From the NCBI RefSeq assembly GCF_041429795.1, contig NZ_CP163424.1, positions 1,924,001-1,988,000 of the forward strand: DNA of 64,000 bases, written 5' to 3'. This document shows, one piece after another, positions 1-9,377 of this stretch (position 1 is its first letter; each line of letters opens with the position of its first letter). The position numbers and the translations under genes are program-made. Below the pieces are notes generated by a model. The model searched no databases, had not been told where the DNA came from, and saw nothing but the letters and a program-made list of their open reading frames with translations. Origin of the DNA: Algimonas porphyrae (GTDB lineage Bacteria > Pseudomonadota > Alphaproteobacteria > Caulobacterales > Maricaulaceae).

Positions 1-1154
1 TGGACACGTTTGGGCAGTGATCCCGTCTCGACCAGCGCCGTCACCCGTTGCAGAGCATTCTGACGTAAATCTTCGTAGAACAGGTTGGAGGGCAAGGTCC
101 GGAATTTGGCCCCGATTTGAATGGGTCGCCGTAGTGAGCGAGAGCGCGGTTTGTCGACCAGCAGGACGCCGTCCTGGCATTGCGCACCAACCTGATTGGG
201 CCGAGCTGCCGGGCGTATATCGGGCTCAAGGCCTTCCGCGGCGACACCGCCCAGATGCAGACGTTCCGGGGCGTAATCCTCGCTTCGCGTCCAGGTTAGC
301 GGATTGATACAGACGAGGGACCGTCCGCTTACGCTTTGAAAACCATCGCCATCATGGACCAATAGACGCTCCGTGAACCGGTCAGCGATCCCGTCTTCGC
401 CGGGCATGACCATACCGAAGGCCGCGACGCAATTCGTATCGGACGCGGTTTCGCAGGGCGTCAACGGTGCCAGCGATTGGTCGAACAGGTCCTCGGGCAG
501 GGGATAATCGATCACATAAGCGACAGCCAGTCGCGCACGCAACGCCTCATCTTGCGCGAAAAAGTCGTGCAGAAGGCGGATCAGATGCGACGCCCCCTGA
601 TTATGTCCGGCCAGCACAATGGGGCGCTCCGGCGGGCTTTGCGTCAGAAAGACACGAAAGGCCCGCTTGACGTCCTGGTAGGCGAAATCCTGAGCGAGGC
701 GGGCATCCTCGCGCGTAGTCATGTAGCTATAGAGCGAGGCCTGACGATAGAAGGGCGCAAACAGGCGGCCCGCATCACCATATGGCACCACATAATTGGG
801 CCGGACGATCCGTTCGAGCTTGTTCTTCCGACGCAAATCGTCGCTCGGGAGAACATAATGTTCGCCGCCCCGGTAAACGCTGGGCACAACAACGAAGACG
901 TCACCTGGAACGTCGAGCGTATAGGGATCGACCGAAAGGTCCGGCTGGCTCAACCAGCTGTCCGCCAAAGCATAGTTCGGTGCGTCCGGTGGATCATAGG
1001 TCTGGAAAGGCTGGCGTGGGTCTTGAATCGTCTGAAAAATATCGTCGCGATAAATCCAGGCGAGCGTGCCTGCGATGATCAATGTCGCGACCACACCGCC
1101 CAGTATGATCTGCCAGAAAGCAAATCGACTCGTCGATTGGGAAGCTGCGCTCAT
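1..1154 (-). CDS. DUF3089-like alpha/beta-hydrolase-fold protein (3' end outside window)
   Basis: My hand translation of the minus strand gives an open frame from the ATG at 1154 to the window edge (384 codons, no stop), so the C-terminus is missing. Residues about 12-35 form one hydrophobic segment, an N-terminal anchor or uncleaved signal, so the rest should be periplasmic or extracytoplasmic. The body has the DUF3089 pattern, including RPNYVVPYGDAGR-type and YQDVKRAF segments and a nucleophile-elbow motif at about residue 183. That motif reads GHNQG instead of the usual GHSQG, so the expected catalytic serine is Asn185. The substrate of the family is unknown. The gene diverges from the DUF502 gene across about 90 bp. 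The open frames on the plus strand here are shadows. I am fairly sure of the family; activity is doubtful. Confidence 0.75.
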   Translation of the reverse strand, partial: MSAASQSTSRFAFWQIILGGVVATLIIAGTLAWIYRDDIFQTIQDPRQPFQTYDPPDAPNYALADSWLSQPDLSVDPYTLDVPGDVFVVVPSVYRGGEHYVLPSDDLRRKNKLERIVRPNYVVPYGDAGRLFAPFYRQASLYSYMTTREDARLAQDFAYQDVKRAFRVFLTQSPPERPIVLAGHNQGASHLIRLLHDFFAQDEALRARLAVAYVIDYPLPEDLFDQSLAPLTPCETASDTNCVAAFGMVMPGEDGIADRFTERLLVHDGDGFQSVSGRSLVCINPLTWTRSEDYAPERLHLGGVAAEGLEPDIRPAARPNQVGAQCQDGVLLVDKPRSRSLRRPIQIGAKFRTLPSNLFYEDLRQNALQRVTALVETGSLPKRV

Positions 1155-1245
1155 CCGTCATCTATTGCGCTTCCAGCTTTGCAAGGGAAGTCCCATCGGT
1201 CATAAGCGACGCACGGTTGGGCGAGTGAGAGGCAAGGCAAGAGCG

Positions 1246-1986
1246 ATGAGCAGCGCGCATCCTGAGATCAAGGTCGTTCCGAAGGCCGGACGTTTCCGTC
1301 TGTTTCGCTGGTTGCGCAATCGCTTTATCGCAGGCGTTCTGGTCGCCTTACCTATCGTGGCGGTTATCTGGCTCCTCAGCAAACTGATCGGCACGATCGA
1401 TAATGCGGTCTGGAGCATCGTTCCGCCGCAACTCGACCCCTCCAACTACTGGGACTTTCCCTTCTGGGGCCTGTCGCTAGTTATCGCGGTTTTTGGCCTG
1501 ACACTTTTGGGAATTTTCGCGTCGAATCAGGTTGGGACAAGCGTGTTGCGGACAGGGGAGTCGATCCTGGCGCGTGTTCCCGTGATTTCGCCGATCTATA
1601 ATGGCATCAAGCAAATCCTGAACACGATCGCGCAACAGAAAGACCGGGCCTTCCGCGATGTGTGTCTGATCGAATATCCTCGTAAAGGCATTTGGGCGAT
1701 CGGCTTCGTCACAGCTGATCTATCCGGCGCGCCTGAAAAGGAGCTCAGTCCGAACGGGAAGGATTACGTCTGTGTCTTTGTTCCGACGACGCCTAACCCG
1801 ACATCGGGCTTCCTGCTGTTTGTCCCAACTGATGAGATCAAACTGCTGGATATGACGCCGGAAGAGGGCGCCAAGATGATCATTTCAGGCGGCATGGTAT
1901 CATCCAATGAAGCGCTTGAGCAATATGTCGCCAAGAAGCCGACTGTCCCGCTCAGTGACGAAACACTGAGCGAGCCCAAGCCCTAA
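1246..1986 (+). CDS. DUF502 family inner-membrane protein
   Basis: A 246-residue protein of the DUF502 family, which has no established biochemical function. Two hydrophobic helices are visible, at about residues 24-46 and 68-92, followed by a soluble domain with the family signatures RVPVISPIYNGIKQ and FVPTTPNPTSGF. The start at 1246 gives the usual family N-terminus; an upstream in-frame extension to 1066 runs through the divergent promoter region and lacks family similarity. The stop codon TAA (1984-1986) overlaps the TAG of convergent recG (1983-1985). Pairing with recG is common in alphaproteobacteria and says little about function. Confidence 0.85.
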   Translation: MSSAHPEIKVVPKAGRFRLFRWLRNRFIAGVLVALPIVAVIWLLSKLIGTIDNAVWSIVPPQLDPSNYWDFPFWGLSLVIAVFGLTLLGIFASNQVGTSVLRTGESILARVPVISPIYNGIKQILNTIAQQKDRAFRDVCLIEYPRKGIWAIGFVTADLSGAPEKELSPNGKDYVCVFVPTTPNPTSGFLLFVPTDEIKLLDMTPEEGAKMIISGGMVSSNEALEQYVAKKPTVPLSDETLSEPKP

Positions 1987-4085
1987 CCCGCACGCATCAT
2001 CGCGATGCCGTAATCCTGTTCGAACAGATAGAGCAGGACCCGTGCCGCTTTGCCGCGCTCACTCGTCAGAGCTGGATCCTGAGCGACCAGAAGTCGGGCA
2101 TCCTGCATGGCGGTTTCCAGCAAGTCCCGATGCTTATCGAGATTGGCGAGACTGTAACGCGGTAAACCTGACTGTGCGGCCCCAAGAAGATCACCGGAAC
2201 CACGCAACTCCCAATCTTTTTCGGCAATTAGAAAGCCGTCCTCACTGTCCCGCAGCACACTCAGTCGTTCTTTGCCGTTCTGGCTCAGCGGCGATTTGTA
2301 GAGCAGAATGCAGGAAGATTTCTTGTTGCCGCGCCCGACACGCCCGCGCAACTGATGCAATTGGGCGAGGCCGAACCGTTCGGCATGCTCAATCACCATG
2401 ACCGTCGCATTAGGCGCATCCACGCCGACTTCGATGACTGTGGTCGCGACAAGAATGTCGTAGCCGCCCGACTTGAAACTGCCATTGACACGATCTTTCT
2501 CCATGCCGCTCATCCGGCCATGCAGCAGGCCCACACGGCCGCCGAAAATGGCCGTCAGCTGACGGTGGCGATCCTCGACGGATGACAGGTCGCTGAGCTC
2601 GCTGTCTTCGACGAGCGGGCAAACCCAGTAGACCTGATCGCCCGAACCGACGGCACGGCCGACCGCATCAATGATATCATCCAGCCTTTGCAGGGGCAGG
2701 GCAACGGTTTCGATCGGCTGACGCCCTGCCGGTTTCTCGTCGAGAATCGAAATATCGAGGTCGCCATAGCTCGTCAGCGCCAGCGTCCTCGGGATCGGCG
2801 TCGCCGTCATGACCAGCAGGTCCGGTGCGTCGCCCTTTTCCGTCAGCTTTAACCGGTCCCGCACGCCGAAGCGGTGTTGTTCATCGATGATGACAAGTCC
2901 GAGGCGTTCAAACGTGACCCCGTCTTGGAATAATGCATGGGTCCCAACGACGACATCGATATGACCGTCGATCAGACCTGTATTGATCGCCTTGCGCGCT
3001 GGTCCCTTGTCTCGCCCGGTCAGGGCTGCCACTGTCAATCCAGCCGGATCCAGCAGCGTCGTGAGAGTCTCCGCATGCTGCCGTGCCAGGATTTCCGTTG
3101 GGGCCATGATGGCGACCTGTGCCCCGGCTTCGCACGCCTGTGCGGCGGCCAGAGCGGCCACAAAAGTCTTACCCGCACCGACATCGCCCTGCAGCAGACG
3201 GGCCATGCGAGCATCTGACGCCATATCGGCCTTGATTTCCTCGAATGCACGGGACTGCGCGCCTGTCGGAGGGAACGGCGCGCCGCGCAGTACATCGCTG
3301 ACATATTCGCCGGGTGCGACCAGTGCGCGCCCTTTGAGACCACGATTGCGTTCCCGCACGAGCGCCATGGCGAGTTGTTTGGCCAGCAATTCATCATAGG
3401 CTAGCCGTCGACGAAGCGGCGCATCGGGAGAAGCATCAACAATGTGGACGGGCTGATGCAGGCGTAGAACGGCTTCATTGAAGGATGGCCATGCCTGACG
3501 CGTCAGAAAAGCCGGGTCGATCCATTCAGGCAGGGCCTCGCCCAGGCTGACAGTTTGCAGCGCCGACCAGACCGACTTGCGTGCGACTTTGGGCGACAAC
3601 CCCGCCGTCAGGGGATAGACAGGCTCGAAGGTCGGTAAATCTTCCGATTGCTCAGGCAGCAGGACATAATCCGGATGCGTCATTTGCGCTTCGGCATGGT
3701 AGACATCGACCTTGCCTGAAATCAGCCTTTGCGAGCCTTCAGGCAATTGTCGCTCCAGGGTCGATCCGTAAGCCTTGAAGAAAACGAGGGTCATGTCGCC
3801 CGTCTCGTCGAATACGCGGATCTTGTAGGGCTGCGTCCGGCTTTTCCCGGGACGGTGACGTCCGATAGTTACAAGAAATGTGGCAATATCGCCCTGCATC
3901 GCCCCGGCAATGCCCGGACGGTTGGACCGGTCAATCAGACTGGCGGGCGGTGTCAGCAGGAGATCGCGCAGCCGTCCGGTTCCGCGCACGCCGAATGCGC
4001 GCTCTAGCGCCTCGCCGACCTTGTCGCCGACGCCATTAAGCGTCCGGATGTCCGAAAACCAGCTGTTGAGAATTGGCGGTCTCAT
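1983..4085 (-). CDS. recG: ATP-dependent DNA helicase RecG
   Basis: A 700-residue RecG, the cytoplasmic helicase that remodels stalled replication forks and branched recombination intermediates. The N-terminal wedge/OB region (about residues 10-250) precedes the helicase core. Walker A is GDVGAGKT at about 300-307, the Walker B box is IDEQHRFG, motif III is TATPIPRT, and the C-terminal part contains QLRGRVGRG. The ATG at 4085 gives the normal family N-terminus and length; 12 extra upstream codons are open but less likely. It diverges from sdhE and its last codon overlaps that of the DUF502 gene. Nothing looks unusual. Confidence 0.95.
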   Translation of the reverse strand: MRPPILNSWFSDIRTLNGVGDKVGEALERAFGVRGTGRLRDLLLTPPASLIDRSNRPGIAGAMQGDIATFLVTIGRHRPGKSRTQPYKIRVFDETGDMTLVFFKAYGSTLERQLPEGSQRLISGKVDVYHAEAQMTHPDYVLLPEQSEDLPTFEPVYPLTAGLSPKVARKSVWSALQTVSLGEALPEWIDPAFLTRQAWPSFNEAVLRLHQPVHIVDASPDAPLRRRLAYDELLAKQLAMALVRERNRGLKGRALVAPGEYVSDVLRGAPFPPTGAQSRAFEEIKADMASDARMARLLQGDVGAGKTFVAALAAAQACEAGAQVAIMAPTEILARQHAETLTTLLDPAGLTVAALTGRDKGPARKAINTGLIDGHIDVVVGTHALFQDGVTFERLGLVIIDEQHRFGVRDRLKLTEKGDAPDLLVMTATPIPRTLALTSYGDLDISILDEKPAGRQPIETVALPLQRLDDIIDAVGRAVGSGDQVYWVCPLVEDSELSDLSSVEDRHRQLTAIFGGRVGLLHGRMSGMEKDRVNGSFKSGGYDILVATTVIEVGVDAPNATVMVIEHAERFGLAQLHQLRGRVGRGNKKSSCILLYKSPLSQNGKERLSVLRDSEDGFLIAEKDWELRGSGDLLGAAQSGLPRYSLANLDKHRDLLETAMQDARLLVAQDPALTSERGKAARVLLYLFEQDYGIAMMRAG

Positions 4086-4167
4086 TCCGTATGATGTGAC
4101 GCGGCATCCCCGTCCATGCAAGGGATCAACCCGTGACAGGCGCGGCCAGTTTCAGTAGGGCCCGCCC

Positions 4168-4446
4168 ATGCCAGATTCCGTGCCGACAATCGATTGGGAG
4201 ACGCGACGAAAGCGTCTGATGCACCGCGCTCACTATCGCGGTTTCAAGGAAGCGGACCTGATTCTGGGCGGCTTCGCACGGCAGCACGGGCCTGATCTGA
4301 CTCCAGACGAAATTCTGATGTTCGAAGATCTTCTGGGGGCCAAGGATCATGACATCTATGCTTGGATAACCCGTACTTTGCCCGTTCCGGCGAATTACGA
4401 CCCGCCCTTGCTGGAACGTTTGCGCGCGTTCAGACCTTCTGTTTGA
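4168..4446 (+). CDS. sdhE: Succinate dehydrogenase assembly factor SdhE (flavinator)
   Basis: A 92-residue DUF339/SdhE protein, the small cytoplasmic factor that promotes covalent FAD attachment to the flavoprotein subunit of succinate dehydrogenase. The family core motif appears as YRGFKEADLILGGFA (the RGxxE-type signature), followed by the acidic LTPDEILMFEDLL segment and the DIYAWI motif. Its stop is separated by one base from the mfd start, so the two are almost certainly cotranscribed. The recG/sdhE/mfd grouping is typical of alphaproteobacteria. Confidence 0.93.
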   Translation: MPDSVPTIDWETRRKRLMHRAHYRGFKEADLILGGFARQHGPDLTPDEILMFEDLLGAKDHDIYAWITRTLPVPANYDPPLLERLRAFRPSV

Positions 4447-4447
4447 T

Positions 4448-7400
4448 ATGCACATCCAACTGTCACGCTATATCGGACCTGATCACCGGCTAACGGCTGC
4501 AGGTTTACCGGAGGGCGCCGACGCGCTGGTTGTCACCCGCGCGGCTGCCCAGATATCGGGCCGAGTGCTGTTCATTGCGCGCGATGATGCCCGTGCGGCT
4601 TCGTTCACCGCGGCCTGTCGGTTCTTTCAATCCGACATTCCCGTCCTGAATCTGCCCGCATGGGACGCTTTGCCTTATGACCGCGTCTCGCCGAGCCGCG
4701 CCTTGGCATCGAAACGGGCAGGTGCACTTTACAGTCTTCTGGCCGTCAAAGCGGATCGCCCGCTGATCATCGTTACGACCGTATCGGCCATTCTGCAGCG
4801 TGTTCCGCCGCGCAAGGTCATCAAGGCGGCTGGGTTCCGGGCCAAGGCGGGCGATGATGTCAGACGCGAGGATCTGGAAGCCTACCTGTCCCGCAATGGC
4901 TACATCCGCGCCTCGACAGTGGTCGAGCCGGGCGATTATGCGGTTCGGGGCGGCCTGATCGACATTTTCCCGCCGACGCGAAAAGCGCCGTTGCGTCTGG
5001 ATTTCTTCGGCGATGAGCTGGAAAGCATCCGGGAGTTCGACATTGAAACGCAGCGCACGACCCATGCGCTGAAAAGTCTGACCCTCGCGCCTGTCAGTGA
5101 AGTCTTTGTCGAAGACGATACGGTCAGTCAGTTCCGGAAAGCCTATATCGCCGCATTTGGTGGTGGGGTCAGCCGTGACCCGGTCTATTCGGCTGTCGTG
5201 GACGGCATTCGTCCGCAGGGGATCGAGCATTATCTGCCCCTATTCTACGACCACACGGAAACAGTTTTCGACTATGTCGGTCCGCAAGCGATTATCGCAT
5301 TTGACGGATTGGCCAATGAAGCCATGGCCGAGCGTGATGCCCTGATCGAAGACTTCTACACATCGCGGAAGGAACATCAGGACGCCCGCGACACGGGGTC
5401 CGGTGATCCGTCCAAGACTGCGGGCCTCTATCGCCCGCTTGCGCCCGATGCGCTCTATATCCCGCCGTCGGAGCTCGCGGAACTGACCGCGCCTTTGCGC
5501 GTGCGTGATCACACGGCCTTCAACTCACCGGATGAGGGCGAGACTGTTGATTTCGGTGCGCGTGTCGGTCGCAGTTTTCTGGCCGAGCGTCAGACTGAAG
5601 GCGTCAACGTGTTCGACGCGGTTTCAAGACATGTTCAGGCGCTGCGCGAGACCAAGCACCGCGTCTGGTTAGCGACTTGGTCGGAAGGATCCCGCGAACG
5701 TCTGACCAATGTGCTGGACGATCAGGGTCTGATCGTCCCCATCGCGCGCGACGGACGTGCCGCTTTCGATATCGCACCCGGCGAGGTGAGGGCGGTTGTC
5801 CTGCCGCTCGAACAGGGTTTCGTGATGCCGACACCGGGATCCAATCTGGTCGTCATTTCGGAGCAGGACATATTGGGCGACCGACTGGTCAATCGGGGCC
5901 GGAAACGTCGTGCCAAGAATTTCATCGCGGAAGCGAGCGCACTCAACCCGAACGATCTGATCGTTCATATTGATCACGGCGTCGGGCGTTATCTGGGGCT
6001 GCGAACCCTGGATGTCGGCGGCGCGCCGCATGATTGTCTCGAACTGGAATATGCCAGCGAAGCCCGGTTGTACTTGCCAGTCGAGAATATCGAACTCCTG
6101 TCGCGCTACGGCAATGCGAACGAGACGGCCATGCTCGATAAACTTGGCGGTGTCGCGTGGCAATCCCGCAAGGCGAAAGCCAAGGGCAAGCTGCGCGAAA
6201 TGGCGGCCGAGCTGATCAAGATCGCGGCCAAACGTGCGATGAAGACGATCGAACCGATCGAAATTGACGACGGTGCCTATAATGAGTTTGCCGCCCGCTT
6301 CCCTTACGCCGAGACGGACGATCAGCTGAACGCGATCAAGGACGTCTTTGGGGATCTCACCTCAGGAAAGCCGATGGACCGTCTGATCTGCGGCGATGTC
6401 GGATTTGGCAAGACCGAAGTCGCCCTACGCGCGGCCTTCGCTGTCGCCATTACAGGCCGTCAGGTCGCCGTCGTTGCGCCGACCACGCTCCTGTCGCGGC
6501 AGCATTTCAAAACATTTTCCGAACGCTTCCGCGGCATGCCGATCAAGGTGCGGCAGTTATCGAGGCTCGTTCCGGCCAAACAGGCCAAGGATACGCGCGA
6601 GCGACTGGCGCGCGGAGAGATCGACATCATTGTCGGGACCCATGCCGTATTGTCGAAACAGGTCCAGTTTCAAAATCTCGGCCTGGTAGTCGTCGATGAA
6701 GAACAGCGGTTCGGCGTCCGTCACAAAGAACGTCTGAAGGCGCTGCGGGCCGATGTACATATGCTGACACTGACGGCAACGCCGATCCCGCGTACCTTGC
6801 AGATGGCGCTGACGGGTATCCGCGATCTGTCGCTGATTGCCACACCGCCTGTCGATCGCCTGGCGGTGCGGACCTATGTCCTGCCCTTCGATGAAGTCTC
6901 GATCCGCAAAGCGCTTCTGCGGGAGAAATATCGCGGCGGGCAGAGCTATTATGTGACGCCGCGCATCGCCGATATTTCGCGCTTGGAGGAATTCTTGCGG
7001 ACTCAGGTGCCGGAAGTGAAATATGTCATCGCCCATGGGCAGATGGCCGCAGGCGCACTCGATGACATTATGAGTGCCTTCTATGACGGTCAGTATGATG
7101 TGTTGCTGTCGACCTCGATCATCGAGTCCGGGATCGACATCCCGACGGCCAATACGATGATCATCAACCGGGCGGATAAGTTTGGCTTGGCACAGCTCTA
7201 TCAGATGCGGGGTCGCGTCGGTCGCTCCAAGACTCGCGCCTATGCCTATCTCACCATGCCGGGTGAGCATGTTGCCACACCGGGCGCGCTGCAGCGTCTT
7301 AAAGTCCTGCAGTCGCTCGATACGCTCGGGGCAGGGTTTACCCTCGCCAGCCATGATCTCGACATGCGCGGTGGAGGCAATCCACTGGGCGAAGAACAAT

Positions 7401-7957
7401 CCGGACATATCAAGGAGTTGGGTGTGGAACTCTATCAGCATATGCTGGAAGAGGCCGTTGCGGAACTCAGGGACGACGATACACTATCCGATCAAAGCTG
7501 GACGCCGCAGGTCAATCTGGGAGTCGCGGTCCTGATCCCGGACGAATATGTCGAAGACCTCAATCTTCGCCTCTCGCTCTACCGCCGGATCTCCGATCTT
7601 GAAAACGATACGGAGAGCGATGGGCTGGCGGCAGAGTTGATCGACCGTTTTGGCCCCTTGCCGGATGAAGTAGACGCATTGCTGAAAGTCATGAAGATCA
7701 AGCGGTTGTGCCGCCTTTCGCATGTTGCAAAAGTCGATGCAGGGCCAAAAGGCGTCGTCCTGTCCATGCGACATGAGGACATCAAGGACCCGTCAGTCGT
7801 AATGAATGCGATTACGCAGAATAGCGGCTGGCGCCTTCGTCCTGATCAGACGATCCTGGTTCAAGGGTCCTATCAGACCCCTAAGTCGAGGGTTCAGGGT
7901 GCTGAGCGCGCCGTGCGAGCCCTGATTGATCCGCGTGCGGCACAGGCCGCGGCCTAG
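4448..7957 (+). CDS. mfd: Transcription-repair coupling factor Mfd
   Basis: A 1169-residue Mfd, which displaces RNA polymerase stalled at lesions and recruits UvrA. The N-terminal UvrB-like modules (about 1-330) are followed by the RNA-polymerase-interaction (CarD-like) domain (about 490-560, including IDHGVGRYLGL). The translocase comes next: Walker A GDVGFGKT at 649-656, Walker B VDEEQRFG and TATPIPRT. The TRCF C-terminal domain includes LYRRISDLE. Length and domain order are normal. It starts one base after the sdhE stop. Its last 77 bp overlap the 3' end of the oppositely oriented PopA-like gene. Confidence 0.96.
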   Translation: MHIQLSRYIGPDHRLTAAGLPEGADALVVTRAAAQISGRVLFIARDDARAASFTAACRFFQSDIPVLNLPAWDALPYDRVSPSRALASKRAGALYSLLAVKADRPLIIVTTVSAILQRVPPRKVIKAAGFRAKAGDDVRREDLEAYLSRNGYIRASTVVEPGDYAVRGGLIDIFPPTRKAPLRLDFFGDELESIREFDIETQRTTHALKSLTLAPVSEVFVEDDTVSQFRKAYIAAFGGGVSRDPVYSAVVDGIRPQGIEHYLPLFYDHTETVFDYVGPQAIIAFDGLANEAMAERDALIEDFYTSRKEHQDARDTGSGDPSKTAGLYRPLAPDALYIPPSELAELTAPLRVRDHTAFNSPDEGETVDFGARVGRSFLAERQTEGVNVFDAVSRHVQALRETKHRVWLATWSEGSRERLTNVLDDQGLIVPIARDGRAAFDIAPGEVRAVVLPLEQGFVMPTPGSNLVVISEQDILGDRLVNRGRKRRAKNFIAEASALNPNDLIVHIDHGVGRYLGLRTLDVGGAPHDCLELEYASEARLYLPVENIELLSRYGNANETAMLDKLGGVAWQSRKAKAKGKLREMAAELIKIAAKRAMKTIEPIEIDDGAYNEFAARFPYAETDDQLNAIKDVFGDLTSGKPMDRLICGDVGFGKTEVALRAAFAVAITGRQVAVVAPTTLLSRQHFKTFSERFRGMPIKVRQLSRLVPAKQAKDTRERLARGEIDIIVGTHAVLSKQVQFQNLGLVVVDEEQRFGVRHKERLKALRADVHMLTLTATPIPRTLQMALTGIRDLSLIATPPVDRLAVRTYVLPFDEVSIRKALLREKYRGGQSYYVTPRIADISRLEEFLRTQVPEVKYVIAHGQMAAGALDDIMSAFYDGQYDVLLSTSIIESGIDIPTANTMIINRADKFGLAQLYQMRGRVGRSKTRAYAYLTMPGEHVATPGALQRLKVLQSLDTLGAGFTLASHDLDMRGGGNPLGEEQSGHIKELGVELYQHMLEEAVAELRDDDTLSDQSWTPQVNLGVAVLIPDEYVEDLNLRLSLYRRISDLENDTESDGLAAELIDRFGPLPDEVDALLKVMKIKRLCRLSHVAKVDAGPKGVVLSMRHEDIKDPSVVMNAITQNSGWRLRPDQTILVQGSYQTPKSRVQGAERAVRALIDPRAAQAAA

Positions 7958-9320
7958 CGCGCTGATTTCTCCGTTGTCGCGGTGAACCGATATCCGCGAG
8001 CACGCTTGTTGGCTGCGGAGGCAACACCTGTTCGACAATGTCGGTTTCTGCACGCAATGTCAGGGCTCCAGACGCCTCATGCGGCGTGTCGAAGGCGGCA
8101 TTGGCGATCAGTTCGCGAATGCGACCGGCGATGATTTCGACATCGCCGCGCCGTTCTTCGGGGAAAGCGACGGCGACCATGTCACGGTCCAGACGCGCGA
8201 CAATATCCTGCATCCTGACAATTCCGGCGACCAGACGAATGCACTTGGACAGAGCTATATCCATCACATCAGCAGCCAGAGACCCAGCTGCTTGCGGCTT
8301 GAGCTTGATCGTCAGAATACTCAGCGGCAGCCTTTGTTCGCGGCATTCCTGGCTGACACGCTTCAAATGGGCCGTGAAGAACGCCTTGTTGAAGACTGCC
8401 GTCTGTTGATCCATGCAGCTCGGCGTGCCGAAGTCCGAGAAATCGGATTTTAGCTTCTCATGCAGGCGATAGCTGTTTGCGAGTTCCAGAATACGGCCGC
8501 TGATCTCCAACGCGCAAGCATCCGAATCGATCAGATCATTGACGCCGTGACGATAGGCCATGTCCTCATCCTGAAAGCGCTCTTCGTCGATCAGAAGCAG
8601 GGTCGGCACATGTGTCAGGCGCGGATTGCGCCGCATCGTGTCGGAAATGGTCATGGCAGGCTCGTTTCCGCCGCGCGCATTCATCACAACAGCGTCAAAA
8701 CGCCGGTCATGGAGATAGTCGAAAGCTGAAAAGGAAGTGAAGGCCGCAACCACTTCGGCGTTCTTGTTCTGAAGGGCATTGACGACAGCCATATAGGCTG
8801 GGTCAGCCTTGCCAATGAAGAGGATCTGAAAAGGAGCGCGATTGATGTCAGGCGATAGCGTGACGGATTCGCCAAACGAATCGCGCATTGTCTCCATGCG
8901 GCGAATGATCTCGGCTTCCATCTGCCCCAATCGGATCAGCGACGCCATTCGGTGCGCAACCTGAACCGGGTGGACAGGGGCGTATAGAACACTGTCGAAC
9001 GGGTGGTCCCCATCAGTCTTGCGCATCAAGCGTCCCAGTATCGGGAAATCGCGGGGGGCGTAGTGAGCGCGTATCTGCGCGACAATTTCCGGTGCTTTTT
9101 CAATGTAGTCGGACAGAAAGCAAAGGACGGCCGAAGGCGGCTCGAACGGCAGGTTCTGAAGCGCGTCCCCATCATAGGTCGTGATCTTGACGCCCAGCAT
9201 GAGCGCTCTGAGATGCTCGACCATTCCGACAGAACCGTCGACATCATCTGTTACGATGAGAACGCGACGATTGATCCGCAAGGATGCAAAATCGCGAGTT
9301 TCTGGCGAAGAAATCGTCAT
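7881..9320 (-). CDS. PopA-like protein: receiver-like domains plus degenerate GGDEF with intact I-site
   Basis: A 479-residue protein built from two receiver-like folds (about 18-130 and 164-285) and a C-terminal GGDEF-type domain (about 300-445). The active-site motif is ruined: where GGDEF should stand the sequence is DRDMV (378-382). The allosteric I-site RxxD is intact as RMQD (369-372), with the same spacing as in PleD. This is the layout of Caulobacter PopA, a cyclic-di-GMP effector involved in CtrA proteolysis, so I infer a c-di-GMP receptor and not a cyclase. The last 25 codons are proline/arginine-rich and lie antisense to the end of mfd. A strong hairpin abuts the start codon. Confidence 0.75.
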   Translation of the reverse strand: MTISSPETRDFASLRINRRVLIVTDDVDGSVGMVEHLRALMLGVKITTYDGDALQNLPFEPPSAVLCFLSDYIEKAPEIVAQIRAHYAPRDFPILGRLMRKTDGDHPFDSVLYAPVHPVQVAHRMASLIRLGQMEAEIIRRMETMRDSFGESVTLSPDINRAPFQILFIGKADPAYMAVVNALQNKNAEVVAAFTSFSAFDYLHDRRFDAVVMNARGGNEPAMTISDTMRRNPRLTHVPTLLLIDEERFQDEDMAYRHGVNDLIDSDACALEISGRILELANSYRLHEKLKSDFSDFGTPSCMDQQTAVFNKAFFTAHLKRVSQECREQRLPLSILTIKLKPQAAGSLAADVMDIALSKCIRLVAGIVRMQDIVARLDRDMVAVAFPEERRGDVEIIAGRIRELIANAAFDTPHEASGALTLRAETDIVEQVLPPQPTSVLADIGSPRQRRNQRARPRPVPHADQSGLARRAQHPEPST

Positions 9321-9344
9321 GGAGCGGGCCTAGCGGTCCGCTCC
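9321..9344 (-). promoter_or_regulatory. Hairpin directly abutting the start codon of the PopA-like gene
   Basis: Ten-base arms (9321-9330 and 9335-9344) pair completely, counting one G-U wobble, around the 4-base loop at 9331-9334. In the minus-strand transcript the 3' arm ends immediately before the AUG at 9320. The only purine-rich Shine-Dalgarno-like run (GGAAGGGAG) lies at the outer base of the stem. Folding could either bring it close to the AUG or mask it. There is no T-run, so it is a poor terminator candidate for the upstream M2 peptidase gene. Confidence 0.5.
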
Positions 9345-9377
9345 CTTCCAATCCGTTAACCTAGATTGGCTCGCAAG

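Noticed and set aside
477-1205. Plus-strand open frame of 242 codons at the window start
   Set aside because: It is antisense to the DUF3089 gene, whose minus-strand translation shows coherent family motifs; the plus-strand product resembles nothing.
6557-7441. Minus-strand open frame of 294 codons inside mfd
   Set aside because: Shadow of the Mfd helicase region; no ribosome site or family pattern.
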